A stretch of DNA of 64,000 nucleotides, taken from JAAXHF01 sp963665955 (GTDB lineage Bacteria > Desulfobacterota > Binatia > Bin18). The position numbers were made by a program, and so were the translations under genes. Positions 8,725 through 17,100 of the stretch are shown here, one piece after another (position 1 is the first letter of the stretch; every line of letters begins with the position of its first letter). Below the pieces are notes generated by a model, which worked only from the letters and a program-made list of their open reading frames with translations, was not told the DNA's origin and made no database searches. The DNA lies in assembly GCA_965231765.1 (NCBI GenBank), contig OZ246887.1:2790001-2854000 (forward strand), in the 5' to 3' direction.

Positions 8725-10167
8725 CTATTGTGTTGAGCGCGCCTGCGGTCGTTCCTGGGGAGATAAGGCGAGCACGTAGAAGACCACATCCCACAGTTCA
8801 TCCGTGCTCAGGGCATCACCATACGAAGCCATTGACGAGCCGTCCATACCAGCCGCGAGACGCAGAAAGACGTCATGGGGAGAGTGGCCCCCGCGAAAAC
8901 TCCACTTGTGGGTAAGATTGCGGGGGATGATCGGATCGCCTTCTGACGTTTTGAGATCTTGGCCTGAACGACCGTCGCCTTTACCCGTATCACCATGACA
9001 GCTCGGACAGCCGGAGTCCTGATACAGTTGCGCTCCGTAGCTGAGGCGTTGTGGAGAAAGTGGTGGGGGAGGGGGCATAGGCAGCGGTTGCGGAGTTTGC
9101 TCCTGCTCGAAACGCGGAGAGAACTGCTTCAGATAGGCGACCACATCACGGATTTCCGATTCGTCTAAAAATGCTCGAAAGGCTGGCATGCCGCTGCCTG
9201 TCAAGCCGTGACTGATCGTCCGCTGCAGGTCGCCGTCCGTTGGTAGCTGGCCAGTCGGAGTCGAACGATAGCGAAATAAACCACGAGTGAAATCGCGTGG
9301 TCGAGGAGCCAGCGTTGTAGCCAAGAGTCCTTGTCCATCACCGTTTTGCCCATGACAGCCGAGACATTCCCGTTCGTAAATCACTTGACCGTGTTCGGCA
9401 GAAGCGGGCTGAGGGGGCTCACTCGCAGCAGGCATCACGCTGTCCGGCTGATCATATGTCTGGAAGAATTCGTAGATGTGACAGTCAGTCAAAAACGTTT
9501 TCAAATCAAGTAACAATCGCTCGGCGCTATACGTCACAGTGCGGTCTGGTCCGAATGTGACTTCAGCGGTTTGGCCGTCTTGTGTAATGTTCGACAGGCG
9601 AGCTTGCAAGAGTGGTGCAGTGGGACTTGTTGGCGAACTGACTGTCTCGAAGAACACTTGCCACGGTCCAGGAGTCTGGGCATCAAGCATGGCTAAACGT
9701 TCTGCCAGATCAATATTATAGAGTCCGCCCCGCTCAGCAAAAAATTCCGGAAAATCCACATCGCGCCAGTTGCGTTCGGCAATGATATGGGCCACAGCCC
9801 GGCCCCAAGGCATGCTGACTGTTGTGTCCCAAGCGGTGTTCGCCGCCCAGCGAACAATGATGCCAGCCCCGGAATCTGAAGACGCACGAGGGGTAAAACC
9901 GACCAGCCCAGACGTGAACAGTTGCTGTTCTTTCACCCAGGCCAGGAACGCTGGCCAGCGGGGATTGTCTGGGGTCAGGGTCAAGGCAGCAGTCTGCAAG
10001 TCGGCATCAGGATTATAGCTGGTACGGATATTGATACAGCGTTGTGGCCAAGAGGAGTCGCTTCTCACATTTTCGTCTGCAGACGAAAATGTGATCGGCA
10101 CGGCACAGCTGAAGAGCACACACACAGCCCATACCCTGTCGAAGCACCATCTCTCCCTCCTCCCCAT
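8725..10167 (-). CDS. Periplasmic dihaem c-type cytochrome
   Basis: This 480-residue protein has an N-terminal hydrophobic segment that looks like a signal peptide (VWAVCVLFSCAVPITFSSA). An unassigned N-terminal domain spans about residues 35-240. Two cytochrome c domains follow, with haem sites CLGCH (Cys268, Cys271, His272) and CPSCH (Cys387, Cys390, His391). Each is followed by a candidate Met ligand (GSGMPAF; GSSMASYG). A proline-rich linker (PQPLPMPPPPPLSP) separates the two haem domains. It probably carries electrons in the periplasm for an oxidoreductase that is not in view. A perfect 30-bp palindrome covers the codons at the signal-peptide junction. Confidence 0.88.
   Translation of the reverse strand: MGRRERWCFDRVWAVCVLFSCAVPITFSSADENVRSDSSWPQRCINIRTSYNPDADLQTAALTLTPDNPRWPAFLAWVKEQQLFTSGLVGFTPRASSDSGAGIIVRWAANTAWDTTVSMPWGRAVAHIIAERNWRDVDFPEFFAERGGLYNIDLAERLAMLDAQTPGPWQVFFETVSSPTSPTAPLLQARLSNITQDGQTAEVTFGPDRTVTYSAERLLLDLKTFLTDCHIYEFFQTYDQPDSVMPAASEPPQPASAEHGQVIYERECLGCHGQNGDGQGLLATTLAPRPRDFTRGLFRYRSTPTGQLPTDGDLQRTISHGLTGSGMPAFRAFLDESEIRDVVAYLKQFSPRFEQEQTPQPLPMPPPPPLSPQRLSYGAQLYQDSGCPSCHGDTGKGDGRSGQDLKTSEGDPIIPRNLTHKWSFRGGHSPHDVFLRLAAGMDGSSMASYGDALSTDELWDVVFYVLALSPQERPQARSTQ
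10065..10094. repeat. Perfect 30-bp palindrome inside the cytochrome gene
   Basis: The two 15-base halves are exact reverse complements centred on a CTGCAG: left half TCACATTTTCGTCTG, right half CAGACGAAAATGTGA. It lies in codons 25-35 of the dihaem cytochrome gene, at the predicted signal-peptide cleavage zone, and would form a strong mRNA hairpin near the 5' end. Confidence 0.9.
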
Positions 10168-10222
10168 CCTCTACTTCTCCACTCCTCTGTTTCAATTTGT
10201 CCAATTTGCCCAGTTTGCTCGC

Positions 10223-11995
10223 TCACACATCGGTCTTGATACTCAGCTCGCGGAGCTGCTTGGTATCGACCGGACTTGGAGCGCGGGTCATGAGGCACAA
10301 CGCTCGGGCTGTTTTTGGAAAGGCGATCACTTCACGCAGTGAGTCTGCTCCGGCAAACAGCATGGCCAGGCGATCAAAGCCCAGCGCGATACCGCCATGC
10401 GGCGGTGCGCCGTAGGATAATGCCTCTAGCAGAAAGCCAAATTTTTCCTTTGCTTCCGCTTCGTCAATGCCAAGGAGCGAAAAGACCTTCTGCTGGATGG
10501 CGTGGCTGTGAATTCTAATGCTGCCCCCGCCTAACTCGACGCCATTGAGCACCACGTCATAGGCAAAGGCTCGAACCTGCCCGGGATCACTTTCTAATAA
10601 GGCCAGGTCCGCCTCATTTGGAGAGGTAAACGGGTGGTGCATGGAGACGTAGCGTTTGGCTTCCGCATCGTACTCAAACAGCGGAAAGTCGGTGACCCAC
10701 AGAAAGCGAAACTCATCTTGAGGAATGAGTCCGAGCTTGTCGCCCAGATGAAGCCGGAGACGCGACAAAACGTCACAAACCACAGACTCTTGGTCAGCCA
10801 CAATAAAGAGCAAGTCGCCCTCTTTGAGTTCCAGAGCGCTCGTAATGTTTTCTTTATCCTCGTTGCTGAGAAATTTTGCTAAGGGAGATTGCCAGCCTGA
10901 TTCCGTCATTCTAAACCAAGCTAAACCTTTGGCCCCAAAGCCCTGGACGAGAGGGTTCAGATCGTCGATCTCTTTGCGCGAGAAGCCGGAATCAGACACC
11001 ACAATGCCACGCAAAATTCCGCCGCTGGCCACGACATCCCGGAACACTTTGATGTCGGTGTCTTTAAACAGGTCAGTCAGTTCACGCAGCTCTAATCCAA
11101 AGCGTATGTCGGGCTTATCATTGCCAAAGCGCGCCATCGCCTCTGTATACGACAGCCGCAGAAATGGGCTGGGTGGCGTGAAGCCTTTGACTTCGCTACA
11201 CAGCCGGACAAGCATACCTTCAATCAAGCGGAAAATGTCATCCGGCCGGACAAAGGACATTTCAATATCAATCTGGGTGAATTCCGGCTGACGATCGGCT
11301 CGCAGATCTTCGTCCCGAAAGCAGCGAACAATCTGGAAATATTTCTCCAAGCCACTGACCATCAATAATTGTTTAAAAAGCTGTGGGGACTGCGGCAGTG
11401 CAAAAAAGGAGCCTGGATTGACACGGCTGGGGACCAGATAATCGCGTGCGCCTTCGGGTGTACTGCGGGTCAAGATTGGCGTTTCGACTTCCAGAAATTC
11501 CTCAGTATCTAGATAATCGCGCACGATCTTGGCCAGACGATGACGTAACCGCAGATTCTCATACATTTTGGGCCGACGCAGATCGAGATAGCGATAGCGC
11601 AAACGGGTATTTTCAGCCGGATCTGTTTCATCCTCGATAGGAAAGGGCGGCGTTCGTGAAGGGTTTAAAATACGTAATTCATCGACGACAAGCTCAACCT
11701 CACCGGTCGGCAAGTTTGTATTGATCGTTTCCTCTGAGCGTCGCTCTAGGGTCCCCTGAACCGCTATGACAAACTCAGCCCGCAGGTCTTTGGCCTGACC
11801 ATGCGCATCCGAACTGACTTGAGGATTACATACAATCTGGACCAGACCAGAGCGGTCACGTAGGTCAATAAACGTGACCCCGCCGTGGTCGCGCTGGGAC
11901 TGCACCCAGCCCATGAGCACCATTTTTTGCCCGACTTGGGTACTGCGAGGTTCTCCACAGGAGCAGCTACGCTGCCAATCGTCTAAAGATTCCAC
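10223..11995 (-). CDS. aspS: Aspartyl-tRNA synthetase
   Basis: This 590-residue, full-length bacterial-type class II aspartyl-tRNA synthetase charges tRNA-Asp (or tRNA-Asp/Asn in organisms lacking AsnRS). It has an N-terminal OB-fold anticodon-binding domain (GVTFIDLRDRSGLVQIVC). Motif 2 follows (FRDEDLRADRQPEFTQIDIE), then the bacterial GAD insertion domain at about residues 290-410. Motif 3 is GIALGFDRLAML near the C-terminus. The start is GTG at 11995, preceded by GGGAG at good spacing. The nearest upstream gene is 145 bases away. Confidence 0.97.
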   Translation of the reverse strand: MESLDDWQRSCSCGEPRSTQVGQKMVLMGWVQSQRDHGGVTFIDLRDRSGLVQIVCNPQVSSDAHGQAKDLRAEFVIAVQGTLERRSEETINTNLPTGEVELVVDELRILNPSRTPPFPIEDETDPAENTRLRYRYLDLRRPKMYENLRLRHRLAKIVRDYLDTEEFLEVETPILTRSTPEGARDYLVPSRVNPGSFFALPQSPQLFKQLLMVSGLEKYFQIVRCFRDEDLRADRQPEFTQIDIEMSFVRPDDIFRLIEGMLVRLCSEVKGFTPPSPFLRLSYTEAMARFGNDKPDIRFGLELRELTDLFKDTDIKVFRDVVASGGILRGIVVSDSGFSRKEIDDLNPLVQGFGAKGLAWFRMTESGWQSPLAKFLSNEDKENITSALELKEGDLLFIVADQESVVCDVLSRLRLHLGDKLGLIPQDEFRFLWVTDFPLFEYDAEAKRYVSMHHPFTSPNEADLALLESDPGQVRAFAYDVVLNGVELGGGSIRIHSHAIQQKVFSLLGIDEAEAKEKFGFLLEALSYGAPPHGGIALGFDRLAMLFAGADSLREVIAFPKTARALCLMTRAPSPVDTKQLRELSIKTDV

Positions 11996-12140
11996 ATTGT
12001 CTCCCTTGCGCTATACACTGAAAAGGAGGAACGACTGAGCAGTCATCCCTCCAGATAAGAAACCATTGTGCCAGAGGGGCAACAGGCAATCAATTGCGGC
12101 AATTTGCGGATGGACAGGAAGTGTCCGAGGTGGAAATGGA

Positions 12141-12578
12141 TCAGTTCCTTTTAGAGAGTTGGGGCTGTTGAGAGTGGGGAGTACTTGGATCGTTCATGAC
12201 AGGCGCACCGCCCTGATTTGGGTCGAGAAAGGCGAGGACACGGTCGCCAGAGCTTTTATTCATCCATCTGCGTAAACGCTGTTCTAAAAACAAGAGTAGT
12301 CGATGGTTTTTTTTTAAATTTTCAACAACTTCTTCAGCACTTCGCCCCTTCAATGGCAGATTCTCAGCGTCTTTCTTGCGACTACGTCTTTTTGTCCCGG
12401 CGGGACTCGGTTTCACAAGAAGAGGCTGATAGTTGCCGCTCTGTTTACGATAGGCGAGCCACATCGGCGAAGAAGTATCTCGGGCGATGCGCAGCGTCTC
12501 CGCCTCGTTTTCCCAGTACTGTTCTTGGCGGGTACTCCCGTAGTAGAGAATTTCGGTAGGAGTAGAAGCACGACCCAT
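12141..12578 (-). CDS. Conserved-looking hypothetical basic protein
   Basis: I do not recognise this 145-residue protein. It is strongly basic in the middle (AGTKRRSRKKDAENLPLKGR) with a predicted helical stretch SAEEVVENLKKNHRLLLFLEQRLRRW, and a Pro/Gln/Ser-rich C-terminal tail. It has no signal peptide or membrane segment. A strong ribosome-binding site (GGGGAG, 6 bases from the ATG) supports that it is real. It lies between aspS and rsfS with gaps of about 100-145 bases on each side, so it is probably its own transcription unit. Nucleic-acid binding is possible from charge alone. Confidence 0.55.
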   Translation of the reverse strand: MGRASTPTEILYYGSTRQEQYWENEAETLRIARDTSSPMWLAYRKQSGNYQPLLVKPSPAGTKRRSRKKDAENLPLKGRSAEEVVENLKKNHRLLLFLEQRLRRWMNKSSGDRVLAFLDPNQGGAPVMNDPSTPHSQQPQLSKRN

Positions 12579-12661
12579 AATATCTCCCCGGCAAACAGGA
12601 CTTTACAGTTCCCTCATATAGAGCGAAAAATTTGCGAAAGAAAAGGGCGGGGCTCTGTTAT

Positions 12662-12679
12662 GGTCTACGACCCTAGACC
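12662..12679 (-). terminator. Hairpin just 3' of rsfS
   Basis: A 6-bp inverted repeat GGTCTA / TAGACC with a 6-base loop starts 3 bases beyond the rsfS stop on the minus strand. The transcript after it has no U-tract, so it may stabilise the 3' end rather than terminate. Confidence 0.3.
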
Positions 12680-12681
12680 CT

Positions 12682-13074
12682 TTATCCTGTCGCGATCTTT
12701 AAATCCTGGGCTTGCGTTGAGTATGGTTCAGGTAACTCACACTTCGGCGCGTGAGCCCAGAGGCCGTCAAGATTATAAAACTCGCGGCCCGTCTCATAGA
12801 AAATATGGATAATCACGTCCCCAAAATCCATTAATACCCATTGCCCGAGCGAAAAGCCTTCGACGGCTAAGGGTTTTATACCGACCTTGGATAGCGATTC
12901 TTTTATCGCCTCGCTAATGCTTCGTACCTGAGTATCCGAGCGGCCTGTACACACAATAAGATAATCCGCCACTGAGGTGAAAGCAGTGACCTCGATGGCC
13001 ACCAGGTCATAGGCTTTTTTATCAAGCGCAGATTGCGCACAGTGGAGAGCCTTTTCCCAGCTCGTATCATTCAA
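12682..13074 (-). CDS. rsfS: Ribosome silencing factor RsfS
   Basis: This 130-residue protein is RsfS (YbeB/Iojap family), which binds ribosomal protein L14 and blocks subunit joining when nutrients are short. It shows KKAYDLVAIEVT, the family core ADYLIVCTGRSDTQVRSI, and GQWVLMDFGDVIIHIF. It follows nadD by 14 bases on the same strand; this nadD-rsfS pairing is widespread in bacteria and supports both calls. AGAGG is upstream of the ATG. The last 20 residues are less conserved. Confidence 0.95.
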   Translation of the reverse strand: MNDTSWEKALHCAQSALDKKAYDLVAIEVTAFTSVADYLIVCTGRSDTQVRSISEAIKESLSKVGIKPLAVEGFSLGQWVLMDFGDVIIHIFYETGREFYNLDGLWAHAPKCELPEPYSTQAQDLKIATG

Positions 13075-13088
13075 AATAATGACCTCTG

Positions 13089-13763
13089 CTACCGGTACAA
13101 GGCATGTGCTGCCATGTACGCGTCGACCGCCGGATGGACAAGGTAGCGGACCGAATGACCTCGTCGAATTTCCCGACGGATGGCTGATGATGAGATATCG
13201 AGACCCGTGATCTCGCGTAGAATGAGGGTATGATGTGAAGGGTGTGTATACATCCTTACTTCGGGCTCATAACAAAAAACAGATTGAAAATCAATGGGAA
13301 GCAGGCTCAGGGGGGAAGGCGAAAAGGGTAAGGATACCCCAGGACGGGAAGTGACGATGAGGTCACAGAGCTCAGGAATCGCGTGATACTCTTTCCACGT
13401 CTCAATTTCCAGAAAAGCGTCCAGCCCGATGATAAAAGCGAGGTTCGGAGCTTGACGGGTGGCCTGATCAGTCGCCTGAAATATCGACACAAAAGAGCGA
13501 ATGGTGTCTATTGAGTACGAGAGGCCAGCCCGTTCCAGCTCAATGGCAGAAGCCGAGAAGCAGGGATTATCAGCGACCGCTTGCTCGACCATTCTGAGCC
13601 GGTGTAGCGGAGCGACGATATCGCTGGCCTCTTTATGCGGCGGCCGGGCAGACGGCACAAAATAGATATGTTCGAGGCCGCAAATCTGACGAATCTCCTC
13701 GGCACACCGCAAGTGACCGAGGTGGATGGGATTAAAGGTTCCGCCAAAGATCCCGATGCGCAT
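13089..13763 (-). CDS. nadD: Nicotinate-nucleotide adenylyltransferase
   Basis: This protein of about 224 residues transfers AMP from ATP to nicotinate mononucleotide in NAD synthesis. The nucleotidyltransferase motif GGTFNPIHLGHL is at the N-terminus, and the second signature DISSSAIRREIRRG is near the C-terminus, as expected for NadD. SARPPHK lies at about residue 45. The ATG at 13763 gives the standard family start (MRIGIFGGTF); an in-frame TTG 24 bases upstream is possible, but neither has a strong Shine-Dalgarno. A small family-atypical insertion (LSLLPIDFQSVFCYEPEV) precedes the last motif. Confidence 0.95.
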   Translation of the reverse strand: MRIGIFGGTFNPIHLGHLRCAEEIRQICGLEHIYFVPSARPPHKEASDIVAPLHRLRMVEQAVADNPCFSASAIELERAGLSYSIDTIRSFVSIFQATDQATRQAPNLAFIIGLDAFLEIETWKEYHAIPELCDLIVTSRPGVSLPFSPSPLSLLPIDFQSVFCYEPEVRMYTHPSHHTLILREITGLDISSSAIRREIRRGHSVRYLVHPAVDAYMAAHALYR

Positions 13764-13825
13764 AGGCTGATGCAGATATCGATGCAAGTTTTGATGCAGG
13801 GACTGAGAAGTCCTGTGTATCGCTA

Positions 13826-15076
13826 TCAGATCACACCTTTCTCTTTCAACTGGGTGAGATCTTCAGGGCTCACACCGGCTAACTTGGTGTAGACCGTCTC
13901 ATTATCATGTCCAACTGCGACTGATCCGCGCCAAATTTTTCCTGGCGTGAGAGAAAAGAGTGGGGTCACTCCAGTGCCTTTCACACGGCCCACCTGCCCG
14001 TCTTCCCATTCGGTATGCACGTTGCGAGCGTTATAATGCGGATCTTCAGCCATGTCTTTGCTATCCATGATCGGACTACACGCAACCTGGGCCTCGTTGA
14101 GCGTTTCGACCACTTCAGCAACCGTGCGTTCTGCCACCCAGCCACGCAGCAAGGCGTCAAACTCGATGCCTTCTATGGCATTCAGATCAGTACTGGCAGT
14201 TTTCCATTTGTCTTCTTCTGGGTCCAAACCAATTGCCCGACACACCCGAGAGAAAACGGCTAAGCCAACCGCGCCGATGACGACCCACCCATCACTCGCC
14301 TGAAAGGCATCGTAGGGCTGAAAGGCCGTGGCTTTATTCCCTGATCGACCACGGACAAAACCTTGGGCAAAAAACTCGACCATTGTCCCTGCTAACAAGT
14401 GGTGGATAGATTCAAATTGTGAGATATCAATAACTTGGCCTTTGCCGGTCCGTTGGGCATAGATGTAGCCTGAAAGCGAAGACCACAAGCAAAACAGAGC
14501 GGTAACATAATCCGCGGTCCACGGATTGGCACGGACCGGTGGCTCAGGATCAGGAAATCCGGTCTGGTGCATCAGGCCGCCAAACGCTTGGCCGATCATG
14601 TCATACGACGCCCGTCCCAGGTATTCTTCATGGCCAGACTGCCCGTACCCCGAGACATGGGCAATCACAATCTTGGGATTTGCCTCAAGCACAACCTCAT
14701 CAGTCAGTCCCCACTTGGGATAGGAGCCTGGTTTGGAGCTCTCCATCCAGATATCACACTCTTTAATCAGCTTGAGAAAGATTGCTTTGCCCTCGGGGGC
14801 ACTGAAATCGAGCGTTGTGTACAGCTCGTTGCGCCGCTCCTGGATCCAGGTAGTGGCGGCCTGTCCAGTGCCGTCCTGAGTCGGCAATTGCATGCCGAGA
14901 TGTCGCCAGGAGGCATCCCCTTCTCCTGGTCGTTCGATCTGGATGACCTCGGCCCCCATTTCGGCTGCCAGCGCTGCCGCATAGGGTTGGGCGATGAGGC
15001 TACCTGTTGACAAAATCCGCACCCCCTGAAGCGCTCCAAACTGTTCTGGTAAAAGCGACGCTGCACGACTATCCAT
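13826..15076 (-). CDS. CaiB/BaiF family (class III) CoA-transferase
   Basis: This 416-residue class III CoA-transferase moves CoA between carboxylic acids. It has the N-terminal LQGVRILSTGSLIAQPYAA and EVIQIERPGEGDASW. The catalytic-Asp region is ASYDMIGQAFGGLM (Asp in YDM), as in formyl-CoA transferase and CaiB. The C-terminal NARNVHTEWEDGQVG and VKGTGVTPLFSLTPG follow. It belongs to a run of minus-strand catabolic genes with VOC, LLM and amidohydrolase members. A 228-base gap upstream suggests it may have its own promoter. Acyl substrate is unknown. Confidence 0.92.
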   Translation of the reverse strand: MDSRAASLLPEQFGALQGVRILSTGSLIAQPYAAALAAEMGAEVIQIERPGEGDASWRHLGMQLPTQDGTGQAATTWIQERRNELYTTLDFSAPEGKAIFLKLIKECDIWMESSKPGSYPKWGLTDEVVLEANPKIVIAHVSGYGQSGHEEYLGRASYDMIGQAFGGLMHQTGFPDPEPPVRANPWTADYVTALFCLWSSLSGYIYAQRTGKGQVIDISQFESIHHLLAGTMVEFFAQGFVRGRSGNKATAFQPYDAFQASDGWVVIGAVGLAVFSRVCRAIGLDPEEDKWKTASTDLNAIEGIEFDALLRGWVAERTVAEVVETLNEAQVACSPIMDSKDMAEDPHYNARNVHTEWEDGQVGRVKGTGVTPLFSLTPGKIWRGSVAVGHDNETVYTKLAGVSPEDLTQLKEKGVI

Positions 15077-15304
15077 ACGATTCCTCCCTGAGTATACGCC
15101 TTACCCCTAACGGAAATCAGACGCCAAGGCAACGCGGATCTGGCCGGACTTCAGTTCTCCTCCCTGGCTCGTCTCATGATCGTCCCGCAAGCCTCTAAAA
15201 ATTGCCATACACGTACCAACCTGGTCAGTGAAGCGGCTACTCCAATGGGACGAGAGAGTGATGACTATAGACAAGAAGAGCGTTTCACAAGATAAGCGTA
15301 GCGC

Positions 15305-16078
15305 CTACACAAGATTGAACCGCACCCCACATACCACAACCTGATCATCGGCAACCCGACAGCCACGCTCTTCGGCAACTCGCAAGAGCCACGCAGAATC
15401 AGCCGCTTTCACATCAATACCGCCCAAACCTTCGCCACGTCCATCGCTCATCTCGACAAAGCGAACAGCGGCGTTTTCAAGTGGCATTTCTGTCCGCCCT
15501 TGGGCATCTTGGCGCAATGGAATCTGGGCAATGCTACTCCAGCGCTCAGCTAACGACTGCGGATCTGGAGATTGGAGCTCGACAGCAGTATAGTCGGTAA
15601 TAATCTTCGTCCGCTTTTGGGCTGGCCATTTGTTGCCGCCGGCTGGTCCCCAGTTCCCTTCCGGCTCCATCTTGGCATCCCAGTCGAGTTCAAAGAACGC
15701 GCCGCCTGTGTCAGCTGGATGGAGCTGCATAACGTGAAAAGCTTTTTCCTCCTCTTCAAACGCGATCCGTACGCCCAGTTCTGCTGCCCGTGCTTTACGA
15801 GTCGCTTGGGTCTCGTGTGTGTCGCACTGGCAAATGACCATATAGCCTCCGTCACCACTCCGCCGCTTCAGATATCGACCAGCAGCAGTATTGTCTTGAA
15901 TCGGAGAGACAACTTCCAGGAAATTGTTACCAACCGGAAACAGTGAGTTCTCCAGACCAAATACCTTAACTGCTGGATCAACAAAGCACACCTCAAGGCC
16001 AAAAATAGATTTCAGGTCATTGGCCACAGGAGTAAGTTTCTCAGCGACTAAACAGATTTGACGTAGACGGATCGACAT
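15305..16078 (-). CDS. VOC-superfamily (glyoxalase-like) protein
   Basis: This protein of about 257 residues has two halves with the beta-alpha-beta-beta-beta pattern of vicinal-oxygen-chelate proteins (LRQICLVAEKLTPVANDLKS, then LFPVGNNFLEVVSP). It resembles the glyoxalase-like Pfam family found next to catabolic enzymes. The start is placed at the ATG at 16078 because AAGGAG is 6 bases upstream. It begins 19 bases after the LLM gene stop, so the two are surely cotranscribed. It may be a dioxygenase, isomerase or lyase; metal ligands cannot be assigned with confidence. The region 15077-15304 holds no gene. Confidence 0.8.
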   Translation of the reverse strand: MSIRLRQICLVAEKLTPVANDLKSIFGLEVCFVDPAVKVFGLENSLFPVGNNFLEVVSPIQDNTAAGRYLKRRSGDGGYMVICQCDTHETQATRKARAAELGVRIAFEEEEKAFHVMQLHPADTGGAFFELDWDAKMEPEGNWGPAGGNKWPAQKRTKIITDYTAVELQSPDPQSLAERWSSIAQIPLRQDAQGRTEMPLENAAVRFVEMSDGRGEGLGGIDVKAADSAWLLRVAEERGCRVADDQVVVCGVRFNLV

Positions 16079-16097
16079 TGTGTGCTCCTTATACAAT

Positions 16098-16985
16098 CTA
16101 TAATCCAACTTTTTCAGCAAATTCCTCCATGATCCCGAGGGCATGCTCAAGGTCTTTGCCCCAGTACGGAATCGATGCGGAAAAGTACTCATAGCCCAGG
16201 TCTTGGTATTGCTTGACCTGGTCAAGAAACGACTCCAAGTTTGGCGCATAGCCAGGCGCGATTAAGATCTCAAGACGTGTGACATCGCGTCCGGCCGTGT
16301 CACAAGCGCTTTTGAGTCTTGCCACGCCGTCTTGAAAGTCCTCCAGTGTTTTGGGAACCGCCAGCCAACCATCACCATATTCGGCAATGCGGCGCATGGC
16401 TCGGTTGGAGTGACCGCCAATCCATACTGGAAGTGGCTTCTGGATTGGTTTGGGCTCACATTTAATGCCACTGAAACGACAGAATTCTCCTTCAAAGTGC
16501 GGGTCTGGATTAGTCCATAGTTCACGCATTGCGCGGAGATACTCATCACTCAGCGCTCCACGCCGTTTAAATGGAGCACCAAGCAAACTGATTTCTTCTT
16601 CCATCCAGCCAATGCCTGCCCCGAGGATAATCCGGCCCTGTGACAGGACATCCAAAGTCGCAATCATTTTGGCGGTCAGAATTGGGTTGCGATGAGGCAA
16701 GACCAAGGCCGAGGTTCCTAAACGGATACGTTGTGTCACTCCAGCCAGAAATCCCAGTGCCGTCATCGGCTCTAAAAAGCCCATCTCTGGCGGTAGGGGA
16801 AACTTGCCTGATTTATTGTACGGGTAGCGGGAGTTGACTGTTGTCGGAATCACAACATGATCGGGAACCCAAAGAGACTCCAGACCCAAGGCTTCAGCTT
16901 TCTGGGCGACAATACGCAGGCTATCAAGTGCCGCAGGGCCAGTTGCCAGCGGCCCCGTGCAGGGGAGAGATATGGCAAATTTCAT
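16098..16985 (-). CDS. LLM-class F420-dependent oxidoreductase
   Basis: This protein of about 295 residues is a luciferase-like TIM-barrel monooxygenase of the putative F420-dependent group. It shows LESLWVPDHVVIP at the N-terminus and the central LGTSALVLPHRNPILTAKMI. ATLDVLSQGRIILGAGIGWM and PVWIGGHSNRAMRRIAEYGDGW are also present. The ATG at 16985 follows AGAGGGATCT. It lies directly upstream of the VOC gene. An intrinsic terminator separates it from the amidohydrolase gene. F420 versus FMN use is inferred from family resemblance only; no F420 biosynthesis genes are in the window. Confidence 0.88.
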   Translation of the reverse strand: MKFAISLPCTGPLATGPAALDSLRIVAQKAEALGLESLWVPDHVVIPTTVNSRYPYNKSGKFPLPPEMGFLEPMTALGFLAGVTQRIRLGTSALVLPHRNPILTAKMIATLDVLSQGRIILGAGIGWMEEEISLLGAPFKRRGALSDEYLRAMRELWTNPDPHFEGEFCRFSGIKCEPKPIQKPLPVWIGGHSNRAMRRIAEYGDGWLAVPKTLEDFQDGVARLKSACDTAGRDVTRLEILIAPGYAPNLESFLDQVKQYQDLGYEYFSASIPYWGKDLEHALGIMEEFAEKVGL

Positions 16986-17056
16986 AGATCCCTCTTGGAC
17001 AGTAGAGATGAGAAGAATACAGGGAAAGGCTGGTAGGATGTTCAAAAGAAAGCAGA

Positions 17057-17090
17057 AAGAGGGGGGCTCTTATATCCAGCCCCCCCTCTT
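17057..17090 (-). terminator. Intrinsic terminator after the N-acyl-D-amino-acid deacylase gene
   Basis: A long GC-rich inverted repeat (AAGAGGGGGGCT against AGCCCCCCCTCTT, one bulged C) begins 10 bases past the stop at 17101. On the minus strand it is followed by a pyrimidine/U-rich tail (TTCTGCTTTCTTTTG). It should end transcription of the deacylase and split the cluster into two units. Confidence 0.75.
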
Positions 17091-17100
17091 CATTTGACTA

